DNA of 64,000 nt from Lumbricus terrestris (taxonomy: Eukaryota; Annelida; Clitellata; Crassiclitellata; Lumbricidae): NCBI GenBank assembly GCA_949752735.1, contig OX457036.1, forward strand, positions 11,354,352-11,418,351, written 5' to 3'. The stretch's first letter is position 1; every line of letters begins with the position of its first letter. The position numbers and the translations under genes are program-made. The notes under the pieces are model-generated. The model was not told the origin of the DNA. It did no database searches and was given only the letters and a program-made list of their open reading frames with translations. This document shows, in pieces, positions 42,401 through 46,400 of the stretch.

Positions 42401-43973
42401 TCGAACTGCTACAGCCAGCATTGCACCTTTGCTTCTGTCGACCCTTTGCAGTGAAATGGCCTCCCTGCTATAATTCATACTCAGATCTTATCTGGAAGCA
42501 CTACTGTTTCTGCACGTTTCCTTAAAACTTTTCCGTTTCCAGGGTGATCTTCGCACTGGGAGTGCCTTTGATTAGATTATACTGTGAGAGGTGCTTTATA
42601 AATCCAAAAATAGTGTAGTAGAGATAATTTTACTCACAAACTCTAGTAGCTAACCTTCAACTACAAGCCGCATTGCCTTTCCCATGCATTTGAGAACATA
42701 CACCTTATTAACCCTTAAACAACCAGTGTGTACTAAATTGCATGAAAAACTTAAATTAACTGGTCATTAGAGGGTTAAGAAAAAAATTCATCCAAAGCAA
42801 ATCAATTGGTCTTCTTCAGCTGCTTAATTTCATTGAAATTTAAGAGCTATTTTGCAGACAGAAGCATCTTAGACAACACCACAGTCAATCCTTAACATAA
42901 CACAGGTCTACACAATATTACTTCAAGCAGCCTTTCATAAATTCTGTAAAATAACACCAGATCTATGGCAAGAACAGTGCAAATTCTTTTACCAAGACTA
43001 GTCTAAACAAATGAATCATGTGTGAAAAATCACAAGATCGAGCCAAACATACCATGACGTCACGTATGTTTTACTAGATTTAAGAAGGCGCTTTCACGTG
43101 AATTAGGACAAGTAATCAACTTTAATCATACGATGATGCTGAACTCTGGAGTGGAATCATAACAATGGTGAGTGGTTTGGCATTACAATTTGTGTCCAAA
43201 CCCGATAACATGGATGGTATTGTCACCAATCAATGCCAACACAATGCCACCAAGGCACCAGTCAATGTTTATTTTAAGTGAATGCTAGCTGAGAATTGTA
43301 TACTGATGCTTTGGTGGCACCGATGTATTGTATTGCATATGACCATATTTACAAAGCACTTCTCTCAACAAAGCCTTTCAGAAGTGCTGCAACTGCAATC
43401 GACCCCGAGAGAAAGGCAGAATTTGAGGCAAAAGAAAGATGAGGAAATATTACTTAGAGAGAAAGGTGGAGTGAACTGATGGTGAAGTTCAATCCATACA
43501 GAGAGGGACCTACGCAGGCAAAGCATCTGAATTGAGCCATGGCAGTACTGATGAGATGAACAAAGAGGTCATACATGTGCATCGTGATAATAGAGGTCAG
43601 CAGTCCACTTAGTATATTTTTTAAAAGAAAATAAACACATGCACCCCTTCTAGAAAAAGCAACTTTGTAGCAATTGGCAGCAACAGGGATTTCCTCTGAA
43701 GGACATCTACCCAGTTATATAGCTGCATGCGAATCCATGCTCTGTGGATCATAGGCCATTTGCAACAGTTTTTCATCAACATGGACATCAACACGGCGTA
43801 TCAAATGGTCGTGGAGAGTTGCTGGCCTATAGCTTATACATCGGACAATGGCACAACAAAAGTTGCTAATAATGACACCAAATATTATTAGTAAACTGTG
43901 TCTTGTTCTACAAATAAACAATACTGACCACATCAAAGCTACTCTTCTTCAATTTAGTCCTGTCGATCTTCAT
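238..43973 (-). CDS. HUWE1: HUWE1 E3 ubiquitin ligase, 5' part (44 coding exons, incomplete at the left edge)
   Basis: HECT-type E3 ubiquitin ligase of cytosol and nucleus. Each exon was found by alignment to the HUWE1 family from memory, and GT-AG junctions were placed so that every phase fits; the 44 exons sum to 6906 nt with no stop. Domains in order, by predicted residue: DUF908 armadillo-like region about 100-400, DUF913 about 430-930, UBA about 1370-1409, UIM about 1410-1441, WWE about 1638-1712, then the repeat-encoded insert about 1734-2026 and the region aligned to human residues about 1680-2000. The catalytic HECT domain lies outside the window. Human HUWE1 has a similarly high exon density. 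Introns average under 1 kb and carry most of the repeats listed here. Odd points are one GC-AG intron, two minisatellites built from splice junctions, and a segment of about 21 residues absent between exons 4 and 5. Identification is near certain; a few exact junctions are not. Confidence 0.96.
1019..1457. mobile_element. Mariner-like MITE, third copy, diverged
   Basis: TA|TGTGATGTC ... AAAGTCACA with the shared core (aatcatttggcggggaaatt, ctgtctctacatgatgcaaa) in the intron between HUWE1 exons 43 and 44. A small palindromic insert around 1290-1360 makes it longer. Confidence 0.7.
1486..1647 (-). CDS. HUWE1: HUWE1 exon 43
   Basis: 162 nt, phase 1 to 1. Encodes [20 protein letters not shown] and [14 protein letters not shown], against human [20 protein letters not shown] and EVIYDMLNALAAYH. 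Confidence 0.94.
2190..2385 (+). mobile_element. LINE 3' end, diverged
   Basis: [10 protein letters not shown], a frameshifted leucine/serine-rich stretch and LKTFLF are visible, then tgggagcacctgtgagtagt and an atgaatga end. In the intron between HUWE1 exons 42 and 43. Confidence 0.7.
2441..2627 (-). CDS. HUWE1: HUWE1 exon 42
   Basis: 187 nt, phase 0 to 1. Begins [12 protein letters not shown] (human VVRSAATSGAGSTT) and continues [20 protein letters not shown], against human [20 protein letters not shown]. Confidence 0.95.
3357..3597 (-). CDS. HUWE1: HUWE1 exon 41
   Basis: 241 nt, phase 2 to 0. Encodes [20 protein letters not shown], against human [20 protein letters not shown], then RDHQFAQMF and [17 protein letters not shown]. 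Donor AAG|gttagc. Confidence 0.97.
4123..5080 (-). CDS. HUWE1: HUWE1 exon 40 (maximal model, 23 in-frame 13-residue repeats)
   Basis: The 3' part is certain: [18 protein letters not shown] aligns to human IGEILIQGLTEDMVTVLIR, and donor ATCAG|gtaact feeds exon 41 in phase. The 5' boundary is ambiguous. The unit of 39 bp contains an acceptor (tttatttgaag) and the first 24 exon bases, and it is tandemly repeated 23 times. Every copy offers an acceptor in phase 1, so the exon may start anywhere from 5080 (958 nt, 23 copies of [13 protein letters not shown] or [13 protein letters not shown]) down to 4222 (100 nt, one copy). All choices keep the frame. The long open frame alone does not prove coding, because other frames of a 39-bp array are also open. 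Confidence 0.75.
4200..5094 (-). repeat. 39-bp minisatellite, 23 copies, built from an intron/exon acceptor
   Basis: In gene sense each unit reads tttgtttatttgaag, then aagaaagcag, then tatggatgtgSatg, where S is G or C. The copies are otherwise essentially identical, and the single polymorphic base gives Asp or His. The unit equals the last ~15 intron bases plus the first 24 exon bases of HUWE1 exon 40. Near identity implies recent amplification or homogenisation. Confidence 0.95.
5440..5590 (+). repeat. Dispersed repeat (also at 19300 and 33975)
   Basis: Shares catctacatatctc, tttctctcgagtttctgg and ctgggagcgttactaaatgg, atggccatggctatgag with the LINE 3' region at 19290 and with 33975-34105. 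Confidence 0.6.
5618..5732 (-). CDS. HUWE1: HUWE1 exon 39 (WWE domain, end)
   Basis: 115 nt, phase 0 to 1. Encodes [20 protein letters not shown], against human [20 protein letters not shown], then a charged, Ala-rich tail leading to the repeat exon. Confidence 0.94.
6183..6234 (-). CDS. HUWE1: HUWE1 exon 38 (WWE domain, middle)
   Basis: 52 nt, phase 2 to 0, donor CAG|gtaagt. Encodes [17 protein letters not shown], against human [17 protein letters not shown]. Confidence 0.95.
7003..7118 (-). CDS. HUWE1: HUWE1 exon 37 (WWE domain, first part)
   Basis: 116 nt, phase 0 to 2. Encodes [20 protein letters not shown], against human [20 protein letters not shown]. The signature tryptophans and R-S-G-R-W of this poly(ADP-ribose)-binding domain are present. 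Confidence 0.97.
7473..7560 (-). CDS. HUWE1: HUWE1 exon 36
   Basis: 88 nt, phase 2 to 0. Encodes [20 protein letters not shown], against human [20 protein letters not shown]. The donor could be GTG|gttagt (chosen) or ATA|gtggtt, one residue shorter. Confidence 0.92.
7749..9719. mobile_element. hAT-like non-autonomous element, 1.97 kb, perfect 8-bp target duplication
   Basis: Ends are TAGGGTGGTCG and CGACCACCCTA, flanked on both sides by GTGCTGAG (7741-7748 and 9720-9727). An 8-bp duplication and TA-initial inverted ends fit the hAT superfamily. No transposase-like frame was seen. It makes up most of the intron between HUWE1 exons 35 and 36. Confidence 0.85.
9772..9890 (-). CDS. HUWE1: HUWE1 exon 35
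   Basis: 119 nt, phase 0 to 2. Encodes [20 protein letters not shown], against human [20 protein letters not shown]. The acceptor ttttaaaag is purine-rich at its end, but the frame is unambiguous. Confidence 0.93.
10105..10165 (+). other. Near-perfect hairpin, 26-bp arms, short loop
   Basis: Left arm aaccacggtgatgcaaaagg gtttta and right arm taaaacccttttgtatcacc gtggtt, with a loop of about 8 bases. Plus-strand RNA would have only one G-U wobble; minus-strand RNA (HUWE1 sense) has one A-C mismatch. It could be a foldback MITE or a small-RNA precursor. In the intron between HUWE1 exons 34 and 35. Confidence 0.7.
10661..10813 (-). CDS. HUWE1: HUWE1 exon 34
   Basis: 153 nt, phase 0 to 0, donor GAG|gtcagt. 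Encodes [20 protein letters not shown], against human [20 protein letters not shown], and ends LLSLLFE. Confidence 0.95.
11224..11348 (-). CDS. HUWE1: HUWE1 exon 33
   Basis: 125 nt, phase 1 to 0. Encodes [20 protein letters not shown], against human [20 protein letters not shown]. Donor GAG|gtgcag. Confidence 0.95.
11600..11690 (+). repeat. LINE/SINE 3' tail
   Basis: ggagtcaggagtacctctga, atagtttccctgaggaggtg, ctatacatacac and atgaatga. The shared 3' tail only. Confidence 0.65.
11941..12225 (-). repeat. 32-33-bp minisatellite, 9 copies, built from an exon/intron donor
   Basis: In gene sense each unit contains tcactgaaacgctgatgccag followed by gtacgttggtt, the end of HUWE1 exon 32 and its donor. 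Eight diverged copies lie in the intron and the ninth is the functional exon end. Most copies keep the ccag|gta core. Confidence 0.95.
12202..12304 (-). CDS. HUWE1: HUWE1 exon 32 (its donor is copied as a minisatellite)
   Basis: 103 nt, phase 0 to 1. Ends [14 protein letters not shown], against human DELHTFTDTMLP. Donor CCAG|gtacgt. The last 21 exon bases plus about 11 intron bases recur eight more times in the following intron (11941-12198). If the first donor is skipped, reading enters an in-frame TGA within the next copy. Confidence 0.92.
12727..12870 (-). mobile_element. tRNA-derived SINE, 5'-truncated, reverse orientation
   Basis: Body gcaagtccttcactctcaat and tail gggagcgcctctgagtagta without the tRNA head. 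Confidence 0.7.
12905..13185 (+). pseudogene. LINE reverse-transcriptase C-terminal remnant
   Basis: With one frame change, [28 protein letters not shown] and [20 protein letters not shown] can be read. This is the typical ending of non-LTR polymerases (L-x-W-x-GHV-x-RM ... R-x-x-W). Stops show it is dead. It lies antisense in the HUWE1 intron beside exon 31. Confidence 0.75.
13244..13339 (-). CDS. HUWE1: HUWE1 exon 31 (UIM)
   Basis: 96 nt, phase 0 to 0. Encodes [16 protein letters not shown], against human EEDQMMRAIAMSLGQD. The UIM pattern (acidic patch, Ala, x-x-x-Ser) is complete. A LINE 3' fragment sits just downstream in gene orientation. Confidence 0.95.
14214..14333 (-). CDS. HUWE1: HUWE1 exon 30 (UBA domain)
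   Basis: 120 nt, phase 0 to 0. The whole UBA fold is in this exon: [20 protein letters not shown], then [15 protein letters not shown], against human [20 protein letters not shown] and EQATEYLLTHPPPI. The ubiquitin-binding MGF loop is intact. Confidence 0.97.
14357..14420. repeat. (TCAA)n microsatellite
   Basis: tcaatcaatcaatcagtcaa repeats next to HUWE1 exon 30; probably the simple-repeat end of a reverse LINE/SINE tail that starts at 14425. Confidence 0.9.
15243..15407 (-). CDS. HUWE1: HUWE1 exon 29 (linker with polyalanine)
   Basis: 165 nt, phase 0 to 0, donor CAG|gtgact. Begins [11 protein letters not shown] (human ERLSKEKEGS), followed by a run of ten alanines from GCA/GCG repeats that human lacks. 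The linker leads straight into the UBA exon. Confidence 0.9.
15761..15883 (-). CDS. HUWE1: HUWE1 exon 28
   Basis: 123 nt, phase 0 to 0. Encodes [20 protein letters not shown] and ILCHIINSE, against human [20 protein letters not shown] and ILCHILRGE. Confidence 0.96.
16511..16668 (-). CDS. HUWE1: HUWE1 exon 27
   Basis: 158 nt, phase 1 to 0, donor AAG|gtacta. Encodes [20 protein letters not shown], against human [20 protein letters not shown], and [12 protein letters not shown]. Confidence 0.96.
17229..17302 (-). CDS. HUWE1: HUWE1 exon 26
   Basis: 74 nt, phase 2 to 1. Encodes [20 protein letters not shown], against human [20 protein letters not shown]. Confidence 0.92.
17689..17811 (-). CDS. 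HUWE1: HUWE1 exon 25
   Basis: 123 nt, phase 2 to 2. Encodes [20 protein letters not shown], against human [20 protein letters not shown], then PYHLMLQKF. Confidence 0.97.
18170..18840 (-). CDS. HUWE1: HUWE1 exon 24 (largest unique exon)
   Basis: 671 nt, phase 0 to 2. Begins [20 protein letters not shown] (human [20 protein letters not shown]). A variable central part includes [14 protein letters not shown] (human APMETDEPTASDS). It ends with [20 protein letters not shown], matching human [20 protein letters not shown]. The base composition is clearly GC-richer than the flanks. Confidence 0.97.
19290..19600 (+). mobile_element. LINE 3' end with RT C-terminal frame and the tail shared with the SINEs
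   Basis: Frame encodes [20 protein letters not shown], then [19 protein letters not shown] and stop, the usual carboxyl end of CR1/L2-like non-LTR retrotransposon polymerases. The 3' UTR is gggagcgcctctgagtagtt ... gggcactatacaaa with an atga repeat. It lies between HUWE1 exons 23 and 24. Confidence 0.8.
19632..19877 (-). CDS. HUWE1: HUWE1 exon 23
   Basis: 246 nt, phase 0 to 0. Starts [13 protein letters not shown] (human TLSHEPKVLQEGL), then [14 protein letters not shown] and [20 protein letters not shown]. Donor CAG|gtttga is weak, but the next exon continues in phase. Confidence 0.94.
20653..20829 (-). CDS. HUWE1: HUWE1 exon 22
   Basis: 177 nt, phase 0 to 0. Encodes [20 protein letters not shown], human [20 protein letters not shown], and [20 protein letters not shown]. 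Among the best conserved exons. Confidence 0.97.
21425..21479 (-). CDS. HUWE1: HUWE1 exon 21
   Basis: 55 nt, phase 2 to 0, donor ATT|gtaagt. Encodes [13 protein letters not shown], against human RIPIPLMDYILNV. Too small to find without the family alignment. Confidence 0.92.
22374..22600 (-). CDS. HUWE1: HUWE1 exon 20 (acidic linker)
   Basis: 227 nt, phase 0 to 2, acceptor tttcag, donor CA|gtaagt. Begins [18 protein letters not shown] (human LLEEICNLGRDPKYICQK), then [19 protein letters not shown], corresponding to the human acidic run SSEDEEEEE. Confidence 0.95.
23357..24714. mobile_element. hAT-like non-autonomous element, 1.36 kb, with CCGGGT-rich ends
   Basis: Ends are TAGGGCATAGCCGGGTGC and GCACCCGGCTGTGCCCTA, with the 8-bp duplication TTGAAAAC at 23349-23356 and 24715-24722. 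Subterminal regions are filled with ccgggtaccgggtccgggt repeats. The core contains TA microsatellites and duplicated polypyrimidine blocks. It sits in the GC-AG intron of HUWE1. Confidence 0.88.
23998..24080. repeat. (TA)n and (CA)n microsatellites
   Basis: TA runs at about 24000-24026, 24045-24062 and, further on, 24267-24291, all inside the 23357-24714 element. Another TA run is at 25592-25613. Confidence 0.95.
25046..25137 (-). CDS. HUWE1: HUWE1 exon 19 (non-canonical GC donor)
   Basis: 92 nt, phase 1 to 0. Encodes [20 protein letters not shown] and ATKAIIK, against human [20 protein letters not shown] and TTAIIK. The conserved reading continues as LLEE in exon 20, so the donor has to be AAG|GCATGT. 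The nearest in-frame GT (gac|gttctt) would insert four residues and is weak. Confidence 0.9.
25709..25886 (-). CDS. HUWE1: HUWE1 exon 18
   Basis: 178 nt, phase 0 to 1. Encodes [20 protein letters not shown] and [18 protein letters not shown]. The MRRRRSSDP stretch is invariant with human. Confidence 0.97.
26105..26190. repeat. hAT-like end fragment
   Basis: cagcggttctcaatctgtgg, gtcgtggcctccaagggggc is the classical left end of several hAT families; no matching right end was found nearby. Confidence 0.4.
26267..26373 (-). CDS. HUWE1: HUWE1 exon 17
   Basis: 107 nt, phase 1 to 0, donor GAT|gtaagt. Encodes [20 protein letters not shown] and [16 protein letters not shown], against human VTVFVFQEPSLLSSLQ and NGLTDVMLHALLIKD. 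Confidence 0.96.
26652..26720 (-). repeat. LINE/SINE tail, reverse orientation
   Basis: tatatatagcgcctcagagg, cgctcccagcccagcc. Similar short tails lie at 14425-14480, 14805-14870, 20163-20222, 22818-22865, 32955-33020, 37195-37235, 44190-44262, 56077-56165 and 63722-63771. Confidence 0.65.
27262..27342 (-). CDS. HUWE1: HUWE1 exon 16
   Basis: 81 nt, phase 1 to 1, donor CTTG|gtgagt. Encodes [20 protein letters not shown], human [20 protein letters not shown], then PSLFLL. Confidence 0.96.
27636..27734 (-). CDS. HUWE1: HUWE1 exon 15 (DUF913 region)
   Basis: 99 nt, phase 1 to 1. Encodes [18 protein letters not shown], against human [18 protein letters not shown], then [10 protein letters not shown]. 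Confidence 0.95.
27871..28160 (+). mobile_element. tRNA-derived SINE
   Basis: Head gctgtggtgtagtgtagagg, then body copies of ccttgagcaagtccttcact (twice, suggesting internal duplication). The tail is changed. Adjacent to HUWE1 exon 14. Confidence 0.7.
28225..28441 (-). CDS. HUWE1: HUWE1 exon 14 (Ser/Asp-rich linker)
   Basis: 217 nt, phase 0 to 1, acceptor tttag, donor CGAG|gtaatg. Begins [14 protein letters not shown] (human HEVDLCRKECPFVI), then an acidic, serine-rich and poorly conserved linker ([20 protein letters not shown]), longer than the human one. Confidence 0.93.
29128..29229 (-). CDS. HUWE1: HUWE1 exon 13 (end of DUF908 region)
   Basis: 102 nt, phase 0 to 0. Encodes [20 protein letters not shown], almost identical to human [20 protein letters not shown], then MATFINRLQ. 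Confidence 0.96.
29535..29790. repeat. About 22-bp minisatellite interrupted by a SINE/LINE tail
   Basis: Units resemble ggtaacacccattgttgaca. The array is interrupted at 29618-29676 by the common tail (gcgcctctgagtagtttcc ... gccatataaatactcgaatg). It lies in the intron after HUWE1 exon 12. Confidence 0.85.
29821..29909 (-). CDS. HUWE1: HUWE1 exon 12
   Basis: 89 nt, phase 1 to 0, donor ACG|gtgagt. Encodes [20 protein letters not shown], against human [20 protein letters not shown]. The intron on its 3' side holds a minisatellite. Confidence 0.95.
29955..30064. repeat. Tandem repeat, about 3 copies (ataaataacactagatggg)
   Basis: Three imperfect 30-45-bp copies in the intron between HUWE1 exons 11 and 12. 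Confidence 0.8.
30323..30553 (+). mobile_element. tRNA-derived SINE, full length
   Basis: Head ggtggtgtagtgggcaaaat is a degenerate A box. A 22-bp duplication follows (tgcctggcagcccgagggtt). The B box is ggttcaaatcc. The body is ttgggcaagccattcacttg and cttcagcgtggaactccaat, and the tail gggagcgcttctgagtagta ... ggcactata. In the HUWE1 intron between exons 11 and 12. Confidence 0.8.
30876..30956 (-). CDS. HUWE1: HUWE1 exon 11
   Basis: 81 nt, phase 1 to 1, donor AATG|gtaaga. Encodes [16 protein letters not shown], against human [17 protein letters not shown] second donor (gtatgt) lies 18 nt downstream and would add six residues. Confidence 0.94.
31253..31320. repeat. 18-bp tandem repeat, 4 copies (aatctctaaaaaatcata)
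   Basis: Simple short array in the intron between HUWE1 exons 10 and 11; no coding or structural signal seen. Confidence 0.8.
31642..31730 (-). CDS. HUWE1: HUWE1 exon 10
   Basis: 89 nt, phase 2 to 1. Encodes [20 protein letters not shown], against human [20 protein letters not shown], then RNCIEHMI. Confidence 0.95.
32040..32101 (-). CDS. HUWE1: HUWE1 exon 9
   Basis: 62 nt, phase 0 to 2, donor GAA|gtacgt. Encodes [20 protein letters not shown], against human [20 protein letters not shown]. Confidence 0.95.
32280..32800 (+). mobile_element. LINE 3' end, diverged
   Basis: Ends ctggggccaagagtgcttct, gagtatttgtcttaaagggt, gctatataaat. The upstream part fits a decayed RT C-terminus. In the intron between HUWE1 exons 8 and 9. 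Confidence 0.6.
33261..33361 (-). CDS. HUWE1: HUWE1 exon 8
   Basis: 101 nt, phase 1 to 0, acceptor gttgcag, donor ACT|gtaagt. Encodes [20 protein letters not shown], against human [20 protein letters not shown]. An 18-bp minisatellite lies 50-210 bp upstream of its acceptor. Confidence 0.94.
33418..33575. repeat. 18-bp minisatellite, about 8-9 copies, in HUWE1 intron 7
   Basis: Plus-strand unit is ctaaagcaaagtcaaatg, with one variable base (agt or agg). Read in gene sense, each unit ends tttgctttag, which looks like an acceptor. Confidence 0.9.
33975..34105 (+). repeat. Dispersed repeat with LINE/SINE tail
   Basis: cgatcgctatctacatatct and tggcgctatataaattacta. Related to the repeats at 5440 and 19290; ends about 35 bases from HUWE1 exon 7. 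Confidence 0.6.
34141..34240 (-). CDS. HUWE1: HUWE1 exon 7
   Basis: 100 nt, phase 0 to 1, donor CTTG|gtaatg. Encodes [20 protein letters not shown], against human [20 protein letters not shown], then [13 protein letters not shown]. Confidence 0.95.
34361..34500 (+). mobile_element. tRNA-derived SINE, head plus partial body
   Basis: gtggtagctgaatggttaga and gggttgaaacc resemble A and B boxes, followed by agtccttcactcactaaatt. No complete cloverleaf, so it is not called as a tRNA gene. Confidence 0.65.
35047..35163 (-). CDS. HUWE1: HUWE1 exon 6
   Basis: 117 nt, phase 0 to 0. Acceptor gttag|GCAGTG was preferred over the cag four bases downstream because only it keeps the frame. Encodes [17 protein letters not shown] and ends ASIPKDKE (human YSIPKDKQ). 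Confidence 0.9.
36066..36265 (-). mobile_element. tRNA-derived SINE, reverse orientation
   Basis: Reads back from ggggcgcggtgatgtagtgg through gcaagtcgttcactcaaaag and cgctgtagtcgggagtactt to ggggcgctatagc. A complete head-body-tail copy. Confidence 0.8.
36449..36520 (-). CDS. HUWE1: HUWE1 exon 5
   Basis: 72 nt, phase 0 to 0, acceptor ttgcag, donor AAA|gtgcgt. Encodes [14 protein letters not shown], against human [14 protein letters not shown]. The donor is weak but gives the frame required by exon 6. Confidence 0.88.
38014..38224 (-). mobile_element. tRNA-derived SINE, reverse orientation
   Basis: Same family: body agcaagtgcttcactctcaa and tail gagtgccactgagtagctgg ... gcgacgctatataac. Confidence 0.75.
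38524..38700 (+). mobile_element. tRNA-derived SINE fragment
   Basis: atggttggttatagtgctca, agttcaagtcaaaccc and accttgagcaagtccttcac, with a duplicated cacaattgtcctttcatat block. Confidence 0.6.
38802..38880 (-). CDS. HUWE1: HUWE1 exon 4
   Basis: 79 nt, phase 2 to 0, donor GAG|gtgagc. Encodes [14 protein letters not shown], against human KRSNYITRLGSDKR. The human residues that follow (about [15 protein letters not shown]) have no counterpart in exon 4 or 5. Confidence 0.92.
39910..40273. mobile_element. Mariner-like MITE, second copy
   Basis: Same family as the copy at 41758: TA|TGTGACCTGGGCCAAGAGAAGG at the left and the shared cattttccagctgatctag motif near the right end. The right terminus is degraded. 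Confidence 0.7.
40610..40884 (-). CDS. HUWE1: HUWE1 exon 3 (start of DUF908 region)
   Basis: 275 nt, phase 0 to 2. Encodes [20 protein letters not shown], then [20 protein letters not shown], closely matching human [20 protein letters not shown]. It is more GC-rich than the flanking introns. Confidence 0.96.
40944..41164 (-). mobile_element. tRNA-derived SINE, reverse orientation
   Basis: Same family: gagcaagtccttcacttgca, cggcgtgaaactccgattca, gggagtgcttctgagtagta. In the intron between HUWE1 exons 2 and 3. Confidence 0.8.
41474..41575 (-). CDS. HUWE1: HUWE1 exon 2
   Basis: 102 nt, phase 0 to 0, acceptor ttcag and donor AAG|gtcggt. Encodes [14 protein letters not shown] and ends VKTWIYGK, matching human PADCRALIDKLKVC...IKTWNIGK. 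Confidence 0.93.
41758..42130. mobile_element. Mariner-like MITE, TA target site, 373 bp
   Basis: Ends TA|TGTGACCACGGCCGAGAGAA and TCTCGTGCAAGGTCACA|TA form inverted repeats of about 35 bp. TA on both sides suits Tc1/mariner-type integration. No coding capacity. In HUWE1 intron 1. Confidence 0.75.
42390..42612 (+). mobile_element. LINE 3' end, diverged
   Basis: gggagtgcctttgattagat and gaggtgctttataaat match the common tail; decayed upstream. In HUWE1 intron 1. Confidence 0.6.
42708..42778. mobile_element. Tiny palindromic MITE, about 70 bp, TTAA ends
   Basis: TTAACCCTTAAACAACCAGT ... ACTGGTCATTAGAGGGTTAA. The same unit recurs at 59358-59430 and, less well preserved, at 52127-52192. Confidence 0.7.
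43929..43973 (-). CDS. HUWE1: HUWE1 coding exon 1 (start codon)
   Basis: Holds the ATG at 43971-43973. The peptide starts [10 protein letters not shown], against human MKVDRTKLKK, which fixes the start. Donor GTG|gtcagt, phase 0. The sequence upstream of the ATG is 5' UTR and runs back toward a possible acceptor. Confidence 0.93.
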
Positions 43974-46362
43974 ACTGCTGACGTCGTCTTCTCTTCGTAG
44001 AATAGTTAAAACTTGTAATCATCCAATTGAGATTTCGGGAATAAACCAGTTTTTCGTAACATTACTGAAAACAAAATACAAAAGATCTCAATGTCACATG
44101 TAATTCCATTTCATATGAAGCTTATGCTATGCAATGTGTATAAAAGCCAGGATATATGTACAACACACACCTACAAACTGATTAACTGTATTCATTAATT
44201 CCACATTTATATAGCGCCTTTCACAGAAGCCTACTTAGATGTGCCTCAGCCCAGCCATGGTAATAGATAACCGATTAACCGCACACCTTTGAATCACATG
44301 CATAGATGAATGTTTGCTGCAGTGAAGCTATGGTGTGTGCTTATGTTTGTCAAGGCGCCCTTGTAACAGCGCATGCATTATTACGGCACCATAGAAAGGT
44401 GCGGCCCTAATCTCCGAAACCTGAATCCCCAATACGAACATTGACTGGATATACGAAATTGACTTACTAAGTGCAAGACACACAAAATAAACATTCGTCG
44501 ACACTAAACTGTGTCGTCAGCAGCAATAACATGACCACCGTCATGTATTTAATTTAAATCTGAATAGTTTCCAAGAGTTTGTCTGCATTCTATAGCCCAA
44601 AACTGCTTTCGGGATATCAGGATTTATGTATTTTCAGAGGTTTCTGGAATCGGGTTTCGAGTTGTTTCCCCAGCCCACAGAAATTGTCATCATTATTATT
44701 ACTGTTATTATTATTATTATTACAGTTATTATTATTATCATCATTATCATTGATAGTGGTTTAGTCTTGTTCAGAGGCTGAACAGCAGGGAATAACATTT
44801 TGTAATTTAGATGACAAAGAAATCAAGATTGTTCTTATATGGCTGGAGACAAAAGGACAATAGAGTGGTGGCTCTACCTAAGACTTGTTTGTATTCGTGG
44901 CAATACGAGTCTAGAGTGGCAACGATGCTGACCACTTACTCATGGTATCATCTAGATCACATATGATATATTAAGCAAAGATATCTACATGTAACAAGTT
45001 CACTTCTTCAGATGGTACAACAAATAGGACCAATAAGTCCCTGGCTGACGAAAGATTTCTTCAATTGTCACCATCAAAGTACTGTAAAAACATGAGTTTG
45101 CCCTAAACTGTGTATACAATAAAGTATCAACAGGGACATGCTGCACTCTTATACAAAACTACCTTAAAATGCACTTGTTTAGGTACAATTAGTTTAATTT
45201 CTGACATTTGCAAATATTGTGCTTTTTTACATTTGCTTTTCCTATTAAAAAGTAATATTTTTTACTCAAATATATTTCCATGGACCCTTGCTCACTCACT
45301 TATTTACTTGCATGGAAATATTTGGCTGTTGCTGGGGTGTAGTTAAAAGCATTCTATTTCTGTCCCAATCTGAGGCGGGGGCGGCCAGAATCCTCCAAAT
45401 GAATTTCGGTCGGATCCCCGAAATTGATTTTCACAAAACTTAATGATTGATTGATTAAACTGTGTTATAAACACCTAATAGGTCCAAAATGTCATGTATT
45501 CAATTTATCTTTGACTAGTTTTCCATTATAAAATGTCTTCGGGAAATCAAGTTTTTGTGTATTTTCACCGTGTTTTGGAATATGGGTTTCAAGGATTTGG
45601 GTTAACAAAAACCTCTGGGCGACCAAATTGTTTACTTCACACTACAAATCAATGACCAAGCGGACGTGCATGTTTCCCCAATAAGCGTTTCATTTAAAAT
45701 AACTACAATAAAAACTGCCCGAAGCACTGTAAGGAGTGTGTGTGTGTGTGCGAGTGTGACATCTAGGGTAACTCCCATAGTGAAAACAACTCAATGCTGA
45801 TGTGAGAAACACACTGCTGTATAAGTATGAACTCAGTCAATTCGTCATTGAAAATAAATTAGCTTTATTAAACGAAGAAAGCTATAGCTGACTATTAAAC
45901 TGAGAAAGCCACTTATTTCAAATAATAATAGATTACAATCTCAACTCCAGGAAAACAACTCTTTGTCATCGCATGCCCGATATGACTAGGTCTATACAAA
46001 TAGCTGGCGTCATGCATTCAAGTCGACGGTGCATTTTGTGTTGATTCAGCACAGCACTGCGTTTTAAATTTAACACCGAAACCAAAAACAAAACTCAATG
46101 TGTCAAGAAACTTTTCAGACTGCCTTACAATAAAAAATTCCATAATTACATATCTGGGATCAACATAAGTGTTACATAGGATGCAATACTTTCGTTCACA
46201 TTGGTAGTAACGTCATTAAGTTTTAACCGACGCTGTTACAGAATTATTCAGCAGTCTTTACATGGCTTCCACTTAGCTCTTGAAATGCTGGCAAAATAGC
46301 TAAAGACGGTGAAAATGACAGAGTTTTATGTGCGAAGTATCGCATACTACGTGCTAACTCAC
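43974..46362. other. HUWE1 5' flank or 5' UTR intron, no gene seen
   Basis: AT-rich sequence with a LINE/SINE tail (44190-44262), an ATT microsatellite and degenerate repeats near 44390-44640 and 45380-45600 (two related copies containing tccccgaaattgattttcac-like text). If the first exon near 46363 is right, this is an intron. Confidence 0.5.
44690..44755. repeat. (ATT)n microsatellite
   Basis: Imperfect att repeats upstream of HUWE1 coding exon 1. Confidence 0.9.
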
Positions 46363-46400
46363 CGCCTAACAGTCCGCCATCAAAATAAAGCCCGGATGGA
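46363..46400 (-). other. HUWE1: Candidate non-coding first exon of HUWE1 with a short uORF
   Basis: On the minus strand, GATGGCGGAC is followed by TGTTAGGCG|gtgagt, a good donor. ATGGCGGAC-type elements (YY1-like) are common at promoters of housekeeping genes such as HUWE1. It contains a four-codon uORF (MADC, stop). The transcription start cannot be seen. The distance to coding exon 1 is 2.4 kb. Confidence 0.35.

Noticed and set aside
43715..43936. A 73-codon minus-strand ORF ending next to HUWE1 exon 1 ([20 protein letters not shown])
   Set aside because: It looks protein-like but matches no family that I know and lies inside HUWE1 intron 1; possibly a mobile-element scrap.
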